Assembly (NCBI RefSeq): GCF_001854245.1
Contig: NZ_CP015381.1
Location: forward strand, 3,693,001 to 3,757,000
DNA length: 64,000 nt
Reading direction: 5' to 3'
Origin: Desulfococcus multivorans
GTDB lineage: Bacteria; Desulfobacterota; Desulfobacteria; Desulfobacterales; Desulfococcaceae
Shown: positions 1 through 8,666 of the stretch, piece by piece
How positions within the stretch are numbered: the stretch's first letter is position 1
Layout of the letters: each line of letters opens with the position of its first letter
Notes under the pieces: generated by a model
Seen by the model: the letters and a program-made list of their open reading frames with translations, nothing else
The model's database searches: none
Told to the model about the DNA's origin: nothing
Made by a program: the position numbers and the translations under genes

Positions 1-992
1 ACCCGAATGTCTTTCAGGCTCCTGAAATGGTCCTTCAACAATCTGATGATCTGATCGGGCTGGGTCCGGTTGACCGTTACGGCCCCGTCGAGGAGGGTCA
101 TGGGCTGCCCCAGACGGCGGCCGTGAGCGATCAGGGCCTTGACGTCCTTTGGGAAACAGCTCCCGCCGAATCCGCATCCCGCCTCCAGATAGGTGGTGAA
201 CCCGGGAACGACCCGGCTGCCGTCGGGAAGAATCGGGGAAAGCCGCTTGTCAAGGTGGACGCCCCGCATCACATCCACCACGTCGACACCCCCCAATGCA
301 GAACATAAATTTCCGATTTCATTTGAAAAAGATATCATCGTCGCCAGAAGCGAATTGGCGGTGTACTTGATCATCTCCGCGGTTTTACAGGTGGTCCGGA
401 TCTTGTCGACGCCGTCGAACGGGCGATAGAGCAGATCGAGGCATTCAATACTCCGGTCGTCGATACCGCCCATGACGATTCGATCAGGGTTCATGAAGTC
501 GGCCACGGCGTCGCCCTCCCTCAGGAATTCGGGATTCATGCCCAGGCCGAAGGCCTCCCCGGCACGTTTTCCGGAAGCCGCCTCCAGGCCGCGACGGACG
601 GTTTCGTCGGTCGTCCCCGGCACCACCGTACTCTTGACCACCACCACGTGATACCCGGACTTCTCGCGGAGGACCGCACCGATCTCCCTTGCGGCCGCCT
701 TGATTTGAGAGAGGTCGATCTCTTCTCCGTCAAAGGGCGTCCCCACGGCGATGATGGACAGCTCGGATCCGTGTACGGCGTCCGCGAGGTCCGTGGTCGC
801 CCTGAGGTTCCCCCCGATATTGCGCTGCAACAGCGCATCGAGCCCCCGTTCGTAAATCGGCGAAATCCCGGCGTTGATCCGGGCGATCTTGTCGGCATCC
901 ATGTCCACGCAGACGACGCGATGCCCCTTCTCGGCCAGGCATACGCCCGACACAAGGCCGACATACCCCGTACCGATAATGGAAACGTTCAT
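1..992 (-). CDS. ugd: UDP-glucose 6-dehydrogenase, 3' end beyond left edge
   Basis: Oxidises UDP-glucose to UDP-glucuronate with two NAD+, in the cytoplasm, for surface polysaccharide synthesis. About 330 codons are present; the C-terminal part lies outside the window. The N-terminus has the Rossmann motif GTGYVGLVSG. The catalytic segment GFGGSCFPKDV, with its nucleophilic Cys near residue 279, is clear and is preceded by the family's substrate-binding helices. The ATG shares one base with the TGA of the upstream gene (TGATG), so the two are probably translationally coupled. A GDP-mannose dehydrogenase is the main alternative because the family is shared. The neighbouring SDR, which resembles UDP-glucuronate decarboxylase, favours UDP-glucose as substrate. 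Confidence 0.9.
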   Translation of the reverse strand, partial: MNVSIIGTGYVGLVSGVCLAEKGHRVVCVDMDADKIARINAGISPIYERGLDALLQRNIGGNLRATTDLADAVHGSELSIIAVGTPFDGEEIDLSQIKAAAREIGAVLREKSGYHVVVVKSTVVPGTTDETVRRGLEAASGKRAGEAFGLGMNPEFLREGDAVADFMNPDRIVMGGIDDRSIECLDLLYRPFDGVDKIRTTCKTAEMIKYTANSLLATMISFSNEIGNLCSALGGVDVVDVMRGVHLDKRLSPILPDGSRVVPGFTTYLEAGCGFGGSCFPKDVKALIAHGRRLGQPMTLLDGAVTVNRTQPDQIIRLLKDHFRSLKDIR

Positions 993-2122
993 CAGGCATC
1001 CTCCCCGTTCCGGTTGTCGCCGTACCAGATCAACATCCGCCGCAATCCCTCCTCCAGCTCGATTCCCGGAGAATATCCCACCTCCGCGCGGGCCTTTTCA
1101 ATGATGGGGCACCGCCGATTCGGGTTGTCGGTCAGATAACTCTCGTCTCCGCTTTGGCGGCGGACCACCCGACCCGGGTAGCCGAAGAGGTCGCGTCCCA
1201 ACCCGACCACCTTCTCGGCCAACTCCCGCATGGAAATCTCGGGGGTGGAGACACCGATATTATAGGCCTCCCCGGGGCGACCGTGGACCAGTACCCTGAA
1301 ATAACCCATGACGGCGTCCGCCACATAACAGAAGGTCCGGGTGGGGGAACCGTCCGACAGGAGGACGATGTCCTCCCCATTCAAAATGTTCCGCGCAAAA
1401 TCCGGCAGAACACGACGGTCCGTGATCTTGAGGCCCGGTCCGTAATTGTTGAAAGGTCGGACAATCTTGATCGGAAGGCCGTATTGCCGGGCGAAGTTGA
1501 CCGACAACGTCTCTCCGAACCGTTTGGACTCGTCGTAACAGGCTCGCGGCCCGGTGCAGGAGACCTCACCGGGATACGTTTCGTCGGTCGGAATACGATG
1601 GGGCGGGGGATCGCCGTATATCTCGCTGCTGGAGAAAAAGAGGAACCCCTCCACCGCTTTTTCCGCGGGTTGGCGCCGGCAATACTCCAGAAGCCGCCTG
1701 AGGCCGTTGACGTTGGCGTCCATGGTTTCGATGGGATGCTTTCGGTAGTATATCGGCGACGCGATGGACGCGGCGTGAATGATATACTGGAAATCGGGCA
1801 TCGCATCCGGCAGGGGACCCGTAATGTCGTGCCGGACCAGGGTCAGGTCCGGATTTCCCGACAATGCCTTCAACCATTGGGGAACCCCGCGAATGTAATT
1901 GTCATATACCGTGAGCCGGATTCGCCGATCCGCCGGGACGTCGCCGTTCCGGGACAGAATGGCCTGAACCAGATAGTAGCCCAGAAAGCCGGCCCCTCCG
2001 GTGACGAGGACCGCTTTCCCCGCCAGTTTATCGAATGCCGCTTCGGCGCCCGTTCTGATATAGGCGAGATCCCGGGAAACGACGTCGTGAGCGCTATTCA
2101 GGTTTTCCATCGGCGTCACCAT
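992..2122 (-). CDS. NAD-dependent epimerase/dehydratase (UDP-glucuronate decarboxylase-like SDR)
   Basis: An extended short-chain dehydrogenase acting on a nucleotide sugar. The Rossmann motif TGGAGFLG lies near the N-terminus, the catalytic YxxxK is in [11 protein letters not shown], and the substrate-loop segment RPFNNYGPG follows, as in UDP-glucuronate decarboxylases and dTDP-glucose dehydratases. It starts inside the end of the upstream cytidylyltransferase gene (ATGGTGA overlap). A second ATG at 2110, just past that stop, is equally possible; neither has an ideal ribosome-binding site. Next to UDP-glucose dehydrogenase, the simplest role is converting UDP-glucuronate to UDP-xylose or a 4-keto sugar. 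Next to the CDP-glucose synthase, a CDP-sugar role is also possible. The exact substrate cannot be read from sequence. Confidence 0.8.
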   Translation of the reverse strand: MVTPMENLNSAHDVVSRDLAYIRTGAEAAFDKLAGKAVLVTGGAGFLGYYLVQAILSRNGDVPADRRIRLTVYDNYIRGVPQWLKALSGNPDLTLVRHDITGPLPDAMPDFQYIIHAASIASPIYYRKHPIETMDANVNGLRRLLEYCRRQPAEKAVEGFLFFSSSEIYGDPPPHRIPTDETYPGEVSCTGPRACYDESKRFGETLSVNFARQYGLPIKIVRPFNNYGPGLKITDRRVLPDFARNILNGEDIVLLSDGSPTRTFCYVADAVMGYFRVLVHGRPGEAYNIGVSTPEISMRELAEKVVGLGRDLFGYPGRVVRRQSGDESYLTDNPNRRCPIIEKARAEVGYSPGIELEEGLRRMLIWYGDNRNGEDA

Positions 2123-2889
2123 ACCTTCCACGGCGCACGGCCGGAAGTCCACATTTCCTCCAGGACCATCTTGTCCCGCAGGGTATCCATCGGCTGCCAG
2201 AATCCCTTGTGGCGAAAGGCGGTCAGCTCGCCGTTCTCGGCCAGCCTTTCCATGGGCTGCCGCTCCCAGACGGTGTCGTCTCCCTCGATATACTCTACAG
2301 CCCCGGGCTCCAGCACAAAAAAGCCGCCGTTCACCCAGGCGCCGTCTCCCTGGGGTTTTTCGCGAAACGCCGCGATCCGGTCCTGTCCATGGCTCAGCTT
2401 GAAGGCCCCGAATCGGCCCGGCGGCTGAACCGCGGTCAGGGTGGCCAGCGTCTTGCGGGACTTGTGGAATGCGATCAAAGCGCGGATATCCAGGTCGGTC
2501 AGCCCGTCGCCGTAGGTGAAACAGAAGGTCTCGTCGCCGATATAGTCCTTCACGCGCCTGAGCCGACCGCCCGTCATGGTGTTCTCGCCCGTGTCCACCA
2601 GCGTGACCTGCCAGGGCTCGGCCGCGGTCCTGTGAACATGCATGCGGTTCTGGGACATGTCAAAGGTGACATCGGAGGAATGGAGAAAATAGTTGGCAAA
2701 ATACTCCTTGATGCACAACCCCTTGTAACCGAGGCAGATGATGAATTCATCGATGCCGTAGAAGGAATAGATTTTCATGATGTGCCAGAGAATGGGTTTA
2801 TCCCCGATCTCCACCATAGGCTTGGGTTTGACGCCGGTTTCTTCGGAAAGACGGGTTCCGAAGCCGCCGGCCAGAATGACGACTTTCAT
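2116..2889 (-). CDS. rfbF: Glucose-1-phosphate cytidylyltransferase
   Basis: Makes CDP-glucose from CTP and glucose 1-phosphate, the first step to CDP-dideoxyhexoses of O-antigens. The 257-residue length equals the usual RfbF length. The N-terminus [18 protein letters not shown] is the nucleotidyltransferase signature, followed by [18 protein letters not shown], which binds sugar phosphate, and later by YGDGLTD, the metal-binding aspartate region. The ATG at 2889 has GAGG eight bases upstream; in-frame codons further upstream lack a ribosome-binding site and are not homologous. The usual partner, CDP-glucose 4,6-dehydratase (RfbG), is not recognisable in the window. Either the adjacent SDR serves this role or RfbG lies beyond the left edge. 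Confidence 0.9.
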   Translation of the reverse strand: MKVVILAGGFGTRLSEETGVKPKPMVEIGDKPILWHIMKIYSFYGIDEFIICLGYKGLCIKEYFANYFLHSSDVTFDMSQNRMHVHRTAAEPWQVTLVDTGENTMTGGRLRRVKDYIGDETFCFTYGDGLTDLDIRALIAFHKSRKTLATLTAVQPPGRFGAFKLSHGQDRIAAFREKPQGDGAWVNGGFFVLEPGAVEYIEGDDTVWERQPMERLAENGELTAFRHKGFWQPMDTLRDKMVLEEMWTSGRAPWKVW

Positions 2890-3019
2890 GTAAGATCCTC
2901 TGTCCGTTCTCTTTCTGTTAGGGTCCGTGAAGTCCTTGACTGCGCACATCATGCGGCCGTCGGAACGGCCGCACGATCTTTCACCTGTCGACAGCGGGAA
3001 TCGCCCGCCCTTGCCATTC

Positions 3020-4432
3020 TCACATCGCACCGTTGCCGCGGAGAACGACGGGTATGGTTTTGATCAGAATCTTCAAATCCAGAAACAGGGACCATCTCTC
3101 GATGTAATAGAGATCGAGTTCGAGCCACTTGGAAAACGGCAGCTCACTGCGTCCGCTGATTTGCCACAGACAGGTGAGGCCCGGCTTCACACTGAATCGC
3201 TTGCGTTGAATGCCGCGGTCGAAGAGGTCGACATCCCTTACGGACATGGGTCTCGGTCCCACCAGGCTCATGCTTCCGGCCAGGACGTTGAAGAGCTGGG
3301 GCAGTTCATCCAGGCTCGTTCGGCGGATGAAGCGGCCGACAGGGGTCACCCGCGGATCATCGGCGATCTTGAATATAGGCCCTTCAGCTTCGTTCAAGTG
3401 TTCCAATTCCTTTAGTTTTTCTTCACTGCCCACATACATGGAACGGAACTTGATCATGTTGAAACGCCGTTTTTTGAGACCAATCCGCTCCTGGATGAAA
3501 AACACCGGTCCGGGAGAGTCGAATTTGATCGCCAGGGCGATGCATCCCATAAGGGGCAGGATCACCGGCAGCGACAGAACGACAAGGAAGACGTCGATCA
3601 ATCGTTTCAACGCCAGTTTATACTCGTCCAGGGCAACGGGCTCAAGGGTCAGGAGGGGAATGTTGTCGAGCTTCATGAGGCTCACGCGGGCCACCTCGAG
3701 GTCGTACAGATCGGCCATGATCCTGAGTTTGATGCCCTCTTCCTCGCAGGCATGGGCGATGGATTCGGCATCCCCTATCAAGGTTCGGGGAACGGCCAGG
3801 ATGACCTCGTCGACGACAAACCGCTTCAGAACGGCGCTGATATCCTCTATCGTGCCCAACAGCGGTCCACCCTGCACCTCGGCCCCGTCCCAGTCCGGAC
3901 GGGGATCGAGATATCCGACGATGTCGATGCCCCACTCCGATTTTTCCTGCAGCAGCCGGGACAGCTGGGCCGCTCGAGGTCCGGTCCCGATGATCAGCAC
4001 CTTTTGATAATTTTCGCCGCGCTTCAGGCTTCCGCGGAAATAGGCGACGATAACGAGGCGGTTTACGATGAGCAATACAAAAACGAGTCCCATGAAAATG
4101 ATCACGACCAGGCGGCTGACATACTCGATTTTCATGATAAAGATGATGCCGATCAGAGCCGTTATCGTCGCCGAAACGCTGATAAAAACCGACCACAGCA
4201 ATTTTGCCGCCGTCATTCGCCTCGGTGAGCAGTAGGCGCTGAAATAGGAGAGATGAAAGAGCATCAACGCCAGAATCATCGGCAGCAGCGAAAAGTGGAT
4301 CAACGCGTCCGACGACCCGTCCGTGAACACCTCGAACCGCAGATAATATGCCGTCGTGAAAGCGATGATCGTCGAAATGATGTCGAATATCAACAGGGTT
4401 CGGTCGAATTGTTTGGATTTCTCCTCAAACAT
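3020..4432 (-). CDS. Undecaprenyl-phosphate sugar phosphotransferase (polyprenyl glycosylphosphotransferase)
   Basis: Transfers the first sugar phosphate of a repeat unit to undecaprenyl phosphate at the inner membrane and so starts polysaccharide assembly. At 470 residues it has the WbaP/EpsE layout. Four to five membrane segments lie in roughly the first 140 residues, then a Rossmann-like CoA-binding-type region ([17 protein letters not shown]), a membrane hairpin, and the catalytic sugar-transferase domain from about residue 275. That domain shows [26 protein letters not shown] and VGPRPM, including the conserved catalytic DE pair. It is transcribed leftward into the sugar-nucleotide genes, consistent with one glycan cluster. 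The transferred sugar is unknown. Confidence 0.92.
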   Translation of the reverse strand: MFEEKSKQFDRTLLIFDIISTIIAFTTAYYLRFEVFTDGSSDALIHFSLLPMILALMLFHLSYFSAYCSPRRMTAAKLLWSVFISVSATITALIGIIFIMKIEYVSRLVVIIFMGLVFVLLIVNRLVIVAYFRGSLKRGENYQKVLIIGTGPRAAQLSRLLQEKSEWGIDIVGYLDPRPDWDGAEVQGGPLLGTIEDISAVLKRFVVDEVILAVPRTLIGDAESIAHACEEEGIKLRIMADLYDLEVARVSLMKLDNIPLLTLEPVALDEYKLALKRLIDVFLVVLSLPVILPLMGCIALAIKFDSPGPVFFIQERIGLKKRRFNMIKFRSMYVGSEEKLKELEHLNEAEGPIFKIADDPRVTPVGRFIRRTSLDELPQLFNVLAGSMSLVGPRPMSVRDVDLFDRGIQRKRFSVKPGLTCLWQISGRSELPFSKWLELDLYYIERWSLFLDLKILIKTIPVVLRGNGAM

Positions 4433-4464
4433 TTCACTGGGCCTTTTCGATCAAGTAGTTTACG

Positions 4465-4591
4465 CAACTTTCGGCTTTCGTCAGGGTGACCGGATTAAAG
4501 ACTGAAGGCTGAAGACTGAAGGAAGATAAGCGCTCCGTTCGTCACAAGCGCACCCCCTTAGCTTTCAGCCTTCAGTCAACACCGAAAGTTG
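4465..4591. repeat. Composite inverted-repeat element (R2 termini around R1 arms)
   Basis: The outer termini CAACTTTCGG (4465-4474) and CCGAAAGTTG (4582-4591) are perfect inverted repeats. Inside them are 7-bp-period arms: CTGAAGG/CTGAAGA units at about 4498-4524 and their complement (TTCAGCC, TTCAGTC) at about 4563-4577. The roughly 36-bp centre resembles the centre of the element at 48721-48804. There is no coding potential. Downstream, 4592-4835 contains no gene or motif that I can support. Confidence 0.7.
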
Positions 4592-4835
4592 AAGATGCAT
4601 TTATCGACATGAAAACAGGTACCGCCCCATATCTTATGCGCCAAAATCCATAATATTTCAACAAGAAATAGCTCCGCACAGTCGGTTACGACCCGAGGCC
4701 ACCCATAACTTGTTTTATTTAAAGCTTTTTCGTTTCACCTGACAGCGATATCCGCAACCGCATCCAAGCCCCGCGTCGCCGCCCTTCGGGAACCGTTTTG
4801 ACACCTACGCCGATATCCCGGCGAATCCGGAGCGG

Positions 4836-6005
4836 TTACGGCATCATGGATGCCGCCCGTTGATTGCCGAGATACAGTTCTTTCCGGGTCTGCCGGCTTC
4901 GAACACATCCCAGGATCCGATCGCGCCCGATCCGGTCCAGAAGGCTCCTGACGCGCTCGTGGGGAAGGATGCCGTAGTCCAGGACCATCAGGGCGCCGTC
5001 CCCATAGCCGGCCCGGTTTGCCGCTGCCGGGGGCGGAGAATCGTAGAGCACCGTTCGTTCATCGTAAGGCGCGGCCAATTCATCCAGGGTCTGTCCAGGC
5101 TGCCGTGATCGCGACAACCATGCCCGATGGGGACGGGCACGATCATGGGCCTCAGTGGGCATCGACGCGCTTGGAGCATCCCCGGAAGAGTGCTCCCAGA
5201 TATCGGTCAGGCTGCCTGCCCCCATGAGGTTTTTCAGATCCGGCTTGCTCAGATCGCAATCCACCATCATGACCTGTCCCGGAGCGACTCCGGCGCACAA
5301 TATGGATCTCGGCGACGGGGCTGAACCGGCCAGGGAAAGCAGGCTCCGGAACAGTTTGAAACATTCCGCCTCGATGGTATCCGAGCGCAACATCATCACC
5401 AGTTTGGGGCGTATCGCCGTCTCGCCGGACGCGGCTGGAACGCCGTCGGGATCCGGCGATTTCTCCGGCCGAAACGCTTCGGAAGAGATATCGTTCGCGG
5501 CCGCGGGAGGGTCTTTCTCCGTCGGCGAAACGCTCTTTGTCAAGGGATCTTTCTTTTCCGACACATCTTTCTTTTCCAACTTTTCCAAAGACGCCTGCTT
5601 TTTCGGCGGCCGCTTTTCTTCCGGCGGCGCCGCCGTCGATGGGGCTTCGCTCAGACGCTGTGCATCACCGGCGGTTGTTTCACGCCCGCCGATCGTTTCG
5701 GTATCCGCTCCCTCCTCGGCACGGTGGGAAAGCGACTTTTGGCCGTCGGGGATCCGGAGGATTTTCGCTTCTTTCGGTTCCCGAAAAATCGCGGCGTCCC
5801 GCACCACATCGGCGACGGGGCCTTCCACTGCGGCACTGCGTTCCCGCTCTTCCCGCAGAGTTTGGGGTTCGACCGGCACCGACCCGTGAAAACGCGATTT
5901 CCCAAAAGCCGCATCGCCGCGATCGATGACGCCGATCCTGCGCAGGCCCTCGGCAACGCGTCCCCTTACCCATCGAATGCCGTTCGCCGTATGCTTCCAT
6001 TTCAT
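4836..6005 (-). CDS. BY-kinase-like (CpsD/CapB family) protein lacking the Walker A motif
   Basis: The 389-residue protein has a long, charged, low-complexity N-terminal half (to about residue 215) and a C-terminal half that follows the bacterial tyrosine kinase pattern. EAECFKLFRSLL aligns with the family's EAFRxLRTNL segment. RSILCAGVAPG leads directly into VMMVDCDLSKPDL (Walker A'), and LDELAAPYDERTVLYDSPPP matches Walker B. About 20 residues expected between these blocks, including the GKT/S of the P-loop, are missing near residue 242, and the C-terminus has no tyrosine cluster. It therefore should not be an active kinase and may act as a Wzz-interacting scaffold. The ATG at 6005 follows GGGGGAT. 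I am fairly sure of the family and less sure it is functional. Confidence 0.6.
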   Translation of the reverse strand: MKWKHTANGIRWVRGRVAEGLRRIGVIDRGDAAFGKSRFHGSVPVEPQTLREERERSAAVEGPVADVVRDAAIFREPKEAKILRIPDGQKSLSHRAEEGADTETIGGRETTAGDAQRLSEAPSTAAPPEEKRPPKKQASLEKLEKKDVSEKKDPLTKSVSPTEKDPPAAANDISSEAFRPEKSPDPDGVPAASGETAIRPKLVMMLRSDTIEAECFKLFRSLLSLAGSAPSPRSILCAGVAPGQVMMVDCDLSKPDLKNLMGAGSLTDIWEHSSGDAPSASMPTEAHDRARPHRAWLSRSRQPGQTLDELAAPYDERTVLYDSPPPAAANRAGYGDGALMVLDYGILPHERVRSLLDRIGRDRILGCVRSRQTRKELYLGNQRAASMMP

Positions 6006-6181
6006 AGTCGATCCCCCTCGGCGGCGATATCGATTCCCGCAAACAGACACCGCGGCCATGACCGCAGCGATCTGAATTTCCATAGCGTCTCTTCTGGATT
6101 CGCAATGGGATCAGGTTCCGGTTCTTGGGTCATCCCGCCCGGAACCACACCTCAAGCGACACATTGTCCTGCCCTGTCCCG

Positions 6182-6199
6182 GCGGTTCTGCAGAACCGC
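6182..6199. other. Perfect 18-bp palindrome
   Basis: GCGGTTCTGCAGAACCGC is fully self-complementary, with no loop. It lies 22 bp beyond the stop of the PEP-CTERM-like gene and upstream of the BY-kinase-like gene, both read leftward. It may be a dimeric regulator's operator or part of an RNA hairpin. No U-tract follows, so it is not a typical terminator. Confidence 0.4.
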
Positions 6200-6221
6200 T
6201 GATAGCGGCATGACGCGAACG

Positions 6222-6758
6222 TCACCAATTCATCAATCTCCGCCGTACGATTGCAAAGCATCCGATAAGCCCCAGGCCCAGAATCGCCAGGGCACGTGGA
6301 CCGAGTCCGACGTTTTCGCCGACGTCGGGATCGGTTGCATAGGTCCAGATCCAGTCATTCCGGTGCGATCCGCCCGCGGTCGACCGGGATGCCGTCTCCC
6401 TGCCGATCGGACCGCCCTGAAGGCCGGACGAGGCTTCGAACCCGTCTTGTTCGCCCTGGAAGGCGTCTTCATTGTCAAAATCGAACACCTTGAACTCCAG
6501 GGGATTGATGCCGTAAGTCGCGAGACGGTAGCGGTCCCCGATGCCGTCATGGACCCTCTCTTCAACGGGATTTCCGGTGAAAGCCTCCAAGACCGTCGTG
6601 TCGTCGAGGCTCGATCCATCATCCCAACCCAGCGACGCCGTGAAGACGGCAGGGTTTTCCGGCATCACACCCGGATCATCACCATTGTCTGCAACCGCCT
6701 TGATCGTGAAGGTCAAAACCAGAAACGACATCACCCAGACCCGACAAATCCGCTTCAT
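6222..6758 (-). CDS. Secreted protein with PEP-CTERM-like C-terminal sorting tail
   Basis: This 178-residue protein has a signal peptide (MKRICRVWVMSFLVLTFTIK, then a cleavage-like AVA) and an acidic, glycine-rich middle. The C-terminus GPRALAILGLGLIGCFAIV followed by RRR is a hydrophobic span ending in basic residues. This is the layout of PEP-CTERM tails recognised by exosortase, although the canonical Pro-Glu-Pro is replaced by GLGP. The ATG at 6758 follows GGAGGAG. Such proteins are usually encoded near exopolysaccharide genes, as here. No exosortase or archaeosortase is present in the window, so sorting is inferred. The family of the mature domain was not recognised. Confidence 0.55.
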   Translation of the reverse strand: MKRICRVWVMSFLVLTFTIKAVADNGDDPGVMPENPAVFTASLGWDDGSSLDDTTVLEAFTGNPVEERVHDGIGDRYRLATYGINPLEFKVFDFDNEDAFQGEQDGFEASSGLQGGPIGRETASRSTAGGSHRNDWIWTYATDPDVGENVGLGPRALAILGLGLIGCFAIVRRRLMNW

Positions 6759-7289
6759 GACTCCTCCAGCACACCGTGACAATCCATAGTCGTGCCTAAA
6801 TATAAAAGTTAAATGAGACTATAATAACTATCCATTGTCAAGTGTCGAGTTTTGTCTATTCATAACGCGGCGACCGGAAATCCCTGTCGATCGATAACGA
6901 CGGACACCAAAGTCTCCGGTTTATTGACATGTTATGAAATGCCGCTGCCGCCGTCAACCCGGCAGCTCAGGATGCTCCGCCGGATAAAATTATTTACAAG
7001 CAAAATCGATACCAAGGACTCAAATGCTGTGCCGGGGCCTCCGATTTGATCGTTAACACCACAAAATGACGTGATTTTTTCCAGGTGAATACGATTTGTT
7101 ATGCCCTTTTAAAAAGAGCTCTTTTCGCTTTTTTTGGTCAAGGATGACAAAAAACGTCACGACCTTGACGGCCTGTCGGCGGGAAATGGAAAAGGGTCCG
7201 AACGGAGGGATCGCGCCTTCCGATCCCTCGGCAAACCGGAGGAATCGAAAGGCGACGGGATAAATGACGGGGGGATGGGGTTGTCGTGC
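6759..7289. other. Intergenic region without a supported gene
   Basis: About 530 bp, noticeably AT-rich. It contains the palindrome AAAAGAGCTCTTTT at 7112-7125 and a 9-bp hairpin at 7205-7229, listed separately. Upstream of the PEP-CTERM-like gene I looked for a sigma-54 promoter; the partial match has wrong spacing. No open frame here looks coding. Confidence 0.5.
7205..7229 (-). terminator. Hairpin downstream of malectin gene, possible terminator
   Basis: GAGGGATCG (7205-7213) pairs perfectly with CGATCCCTC (7221-7229) around a 7-nt loop. It lies about 60 bp beyond the stop of the leftward malectin gene. The RNA in that direction has only a short U-run some ten bases later, so termination may be weak or Rho-assisted. 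Confidence 0.35.
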
Positions 7290-8120
7290 TCAGATATTGG
7301 CTGAAACGAGGATCACTTCAATGGCCGATATCTTCCCGTTGTCAATCGCAGCGCCGAAGTCGATGTCAAGGCTGCCGTCGACGACCCGGACGTTGTTGAT
7401 GGTTTTGACCACGGCGGTTTTCGACCCCACCTCCCGAACGATGTCAAAATTATCCAGTGCAAACTGACGGTTTTCCACCTCGAGATCAAAAACCCGGGAG
7501 TTCACCGAGGAAAAATAGATCTCGGCAAAATGCAGTTTCACCGTATAGACGCCCGAGCTCACCGGCAGGCTGTACCCGAAGGTTTTCCCGAATCGCTCGG
7601 TCTGATAGAGAAGGTCGGCGGTCGTACCGGCGATGGACGCGGCGTTCCGATACGTCTTTGTCGATCCGCTGTAATAGCGATCGCCGTCCCAATCGACGCC
7701 GCCGGCGGTCACGGCAGGGCCGCCGGCATTGATCCGGTGGACCACGTCCGATGAGGCGGTGCCGCCGGAAACGGGAATGTAGGCGGCCACCTGATTTGAA
7801 AACCCGCTTTCTTTCCCGTCCGTGGTCAGCACGGTGGCTGCAAAATAATAATAGACACCCTCCTTCAGCCCTGAAAGGGTGCAGCTGGTGGTCTTGGCCA
7901 CACTGATGTTAGAGGCATAACTGGTCTTGGACGTACCGTAATATATTTTGTAACCTTTCAGATAAGGGCTCGTGTTCGCCGTCCAGCCAAGGGTTATATC
8001 GCCGGCATGCACCGAACCCGCACCCCAAACGCATCCCATCGCGATCAAAAGCCCGGCACACACACTGCGGGAAAACACCTTTCTCAAATCCGTTACAATC
8101 CACTCATAAAAATTTCTCAT
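7290..8120 (-). CDS. Secreted fibronectin type III-malectin domain protein
   Basis: This 276-residue protein has a signal peptide ending near SVHAGD, followed by a fibronectin type III domain (about residues 43-125, ITLGWTANTSP to SGFSNQVAAY). A malectin-type carbohydrate-binding domain fills about residues 140-275, with HRINAGGPAVTAGGVDW at its start and YTVKLHFAEIYFSS in the core. Malectin domains bind glucose-containing glycans, so a matrix or cell-wall binding role is inferred. The start at 8120 is chosen because AGGAG lies eight bases upstream; the ATG at 8126 is too close to it. It is a shorter paralogue of the next gene, with one malectin copy instead of three and no calcium repeats. 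Confidence 0.85.
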   Translation of the reverse strand: MRNFYEWIVTDLRKVFSRSVCAGLLIAMGCVWGAGSVHAGDITLGWTANTSPYLKGYKIYYGTSKTSYASNISVAKTTSCTLSGLKEGVYYYFAATVLTTDGKESGFSNQVAAYIPVSGGTASSDVVHRINAGGPAVTAGGVDWDGDRYYSGSTKTYRNAASIAGTTADLLYQTERFGKTFGYSLPVSSGVYTVKLHFAEIYFSSVNSRVFDLEVENRQFALDNFDIVREVGSKTAVVKTINNVRVVDGSLDIDFGAAIDNGKISAIEVILVSANI

Positions 8121-8492
8121 CGACATTTCTCCTGAAACTCAACCTTAAGGCAGTCTATTGGATGATGTACTCCTGTTTCGATTTCGGTATCTAACTGCCT
8201 GCAATTTCTGATTCTATATTCGAAGTAGACACAGATCCAATCAAATTTTCGAACGGTTTCCCAAAAATTCGATACGGCGACGACAACACCGTTTCTGTGA
8301 TTATTAAGGAACTCGGGCGCTCCAGGAACCTTTGATCGAGAAAATTCTCTACAATTTCCTAAAACGTGTATATTTAACGTGATTCCAATCTGTTAATTCG
8401 AATCACACTCACAGGTACGATAGCACGTTATAGGTTTCACGCTTCTTTTTCTGTTAACTATTACCATTCACGCAATTCTAAGGGTGAAATAC

Positions 8493-8538
8493 AAAAGCCA
8501 AGCGAATGAACTACAAAAAATTCAAATGCTTGGCTTTT
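8493..8538 (-). terminator. Bidirectional terminator-like hairpin
   Basis: AAAAGCCAAGC (8493-8503) is the perfect complement of GCTTGGCTTTT (8528-8538), with a 24-nt AT-rich loop. U-runs flank it on both strands. It lies about 130 bp after the stop of the leftward gene at 8667 and probably ends that transcript. The remaining space from 8121 to 8492 is AT-rich and shows no gene. Confidence 0.55.
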
Positions 8539-8568
8539 TAACCCTGAAAACGGTTCAGGTTCGTTTCT

Positions 8569-8602
8569 CAACTTTCGACTTTCACAGGCCGGTGCCGGAA
8601 GG
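8569..8602. repeat. Dispersed R2 repeat copy
   Basis: CAACTTTCGACTTTC followed by GGCCGGTGCCGGAAG. The reverse complement of nearly the same sequence occurs at 38406-38437, and partial copies occur at about 49270-49335 and 62302-62338. It is noncoding. Confidence 0.6.
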
Positions 8603-8666
8603 CGACGGCGGCCGACATCTCCCCATCCGCCGCGGAAGCGAGCGTTTTTTCGAAATCCGCGCCGCG

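Noticed and set aside
1154-2428. Long open frame on the plus strand (424 codons) across two sugar genes
   Set aside because: It lies antisense to two clearly homologous enzymes; the composition gives long spurious frames in GC-rich DNA.
6759-6830. Sigma-54 promoter upstream of the PEP-CTERM-like gene
   Set aside because: GGCAC is present on the minus strand, but no GC follows at the required 10-base spacing.
8121-8492. A second c-di-GMP riboswitch upstream of the shorter malectin gene
   Set aside because: None of the conserved GEMM blocks (GACGCAAAG, GGCAAACC, GGTAGC) is present.
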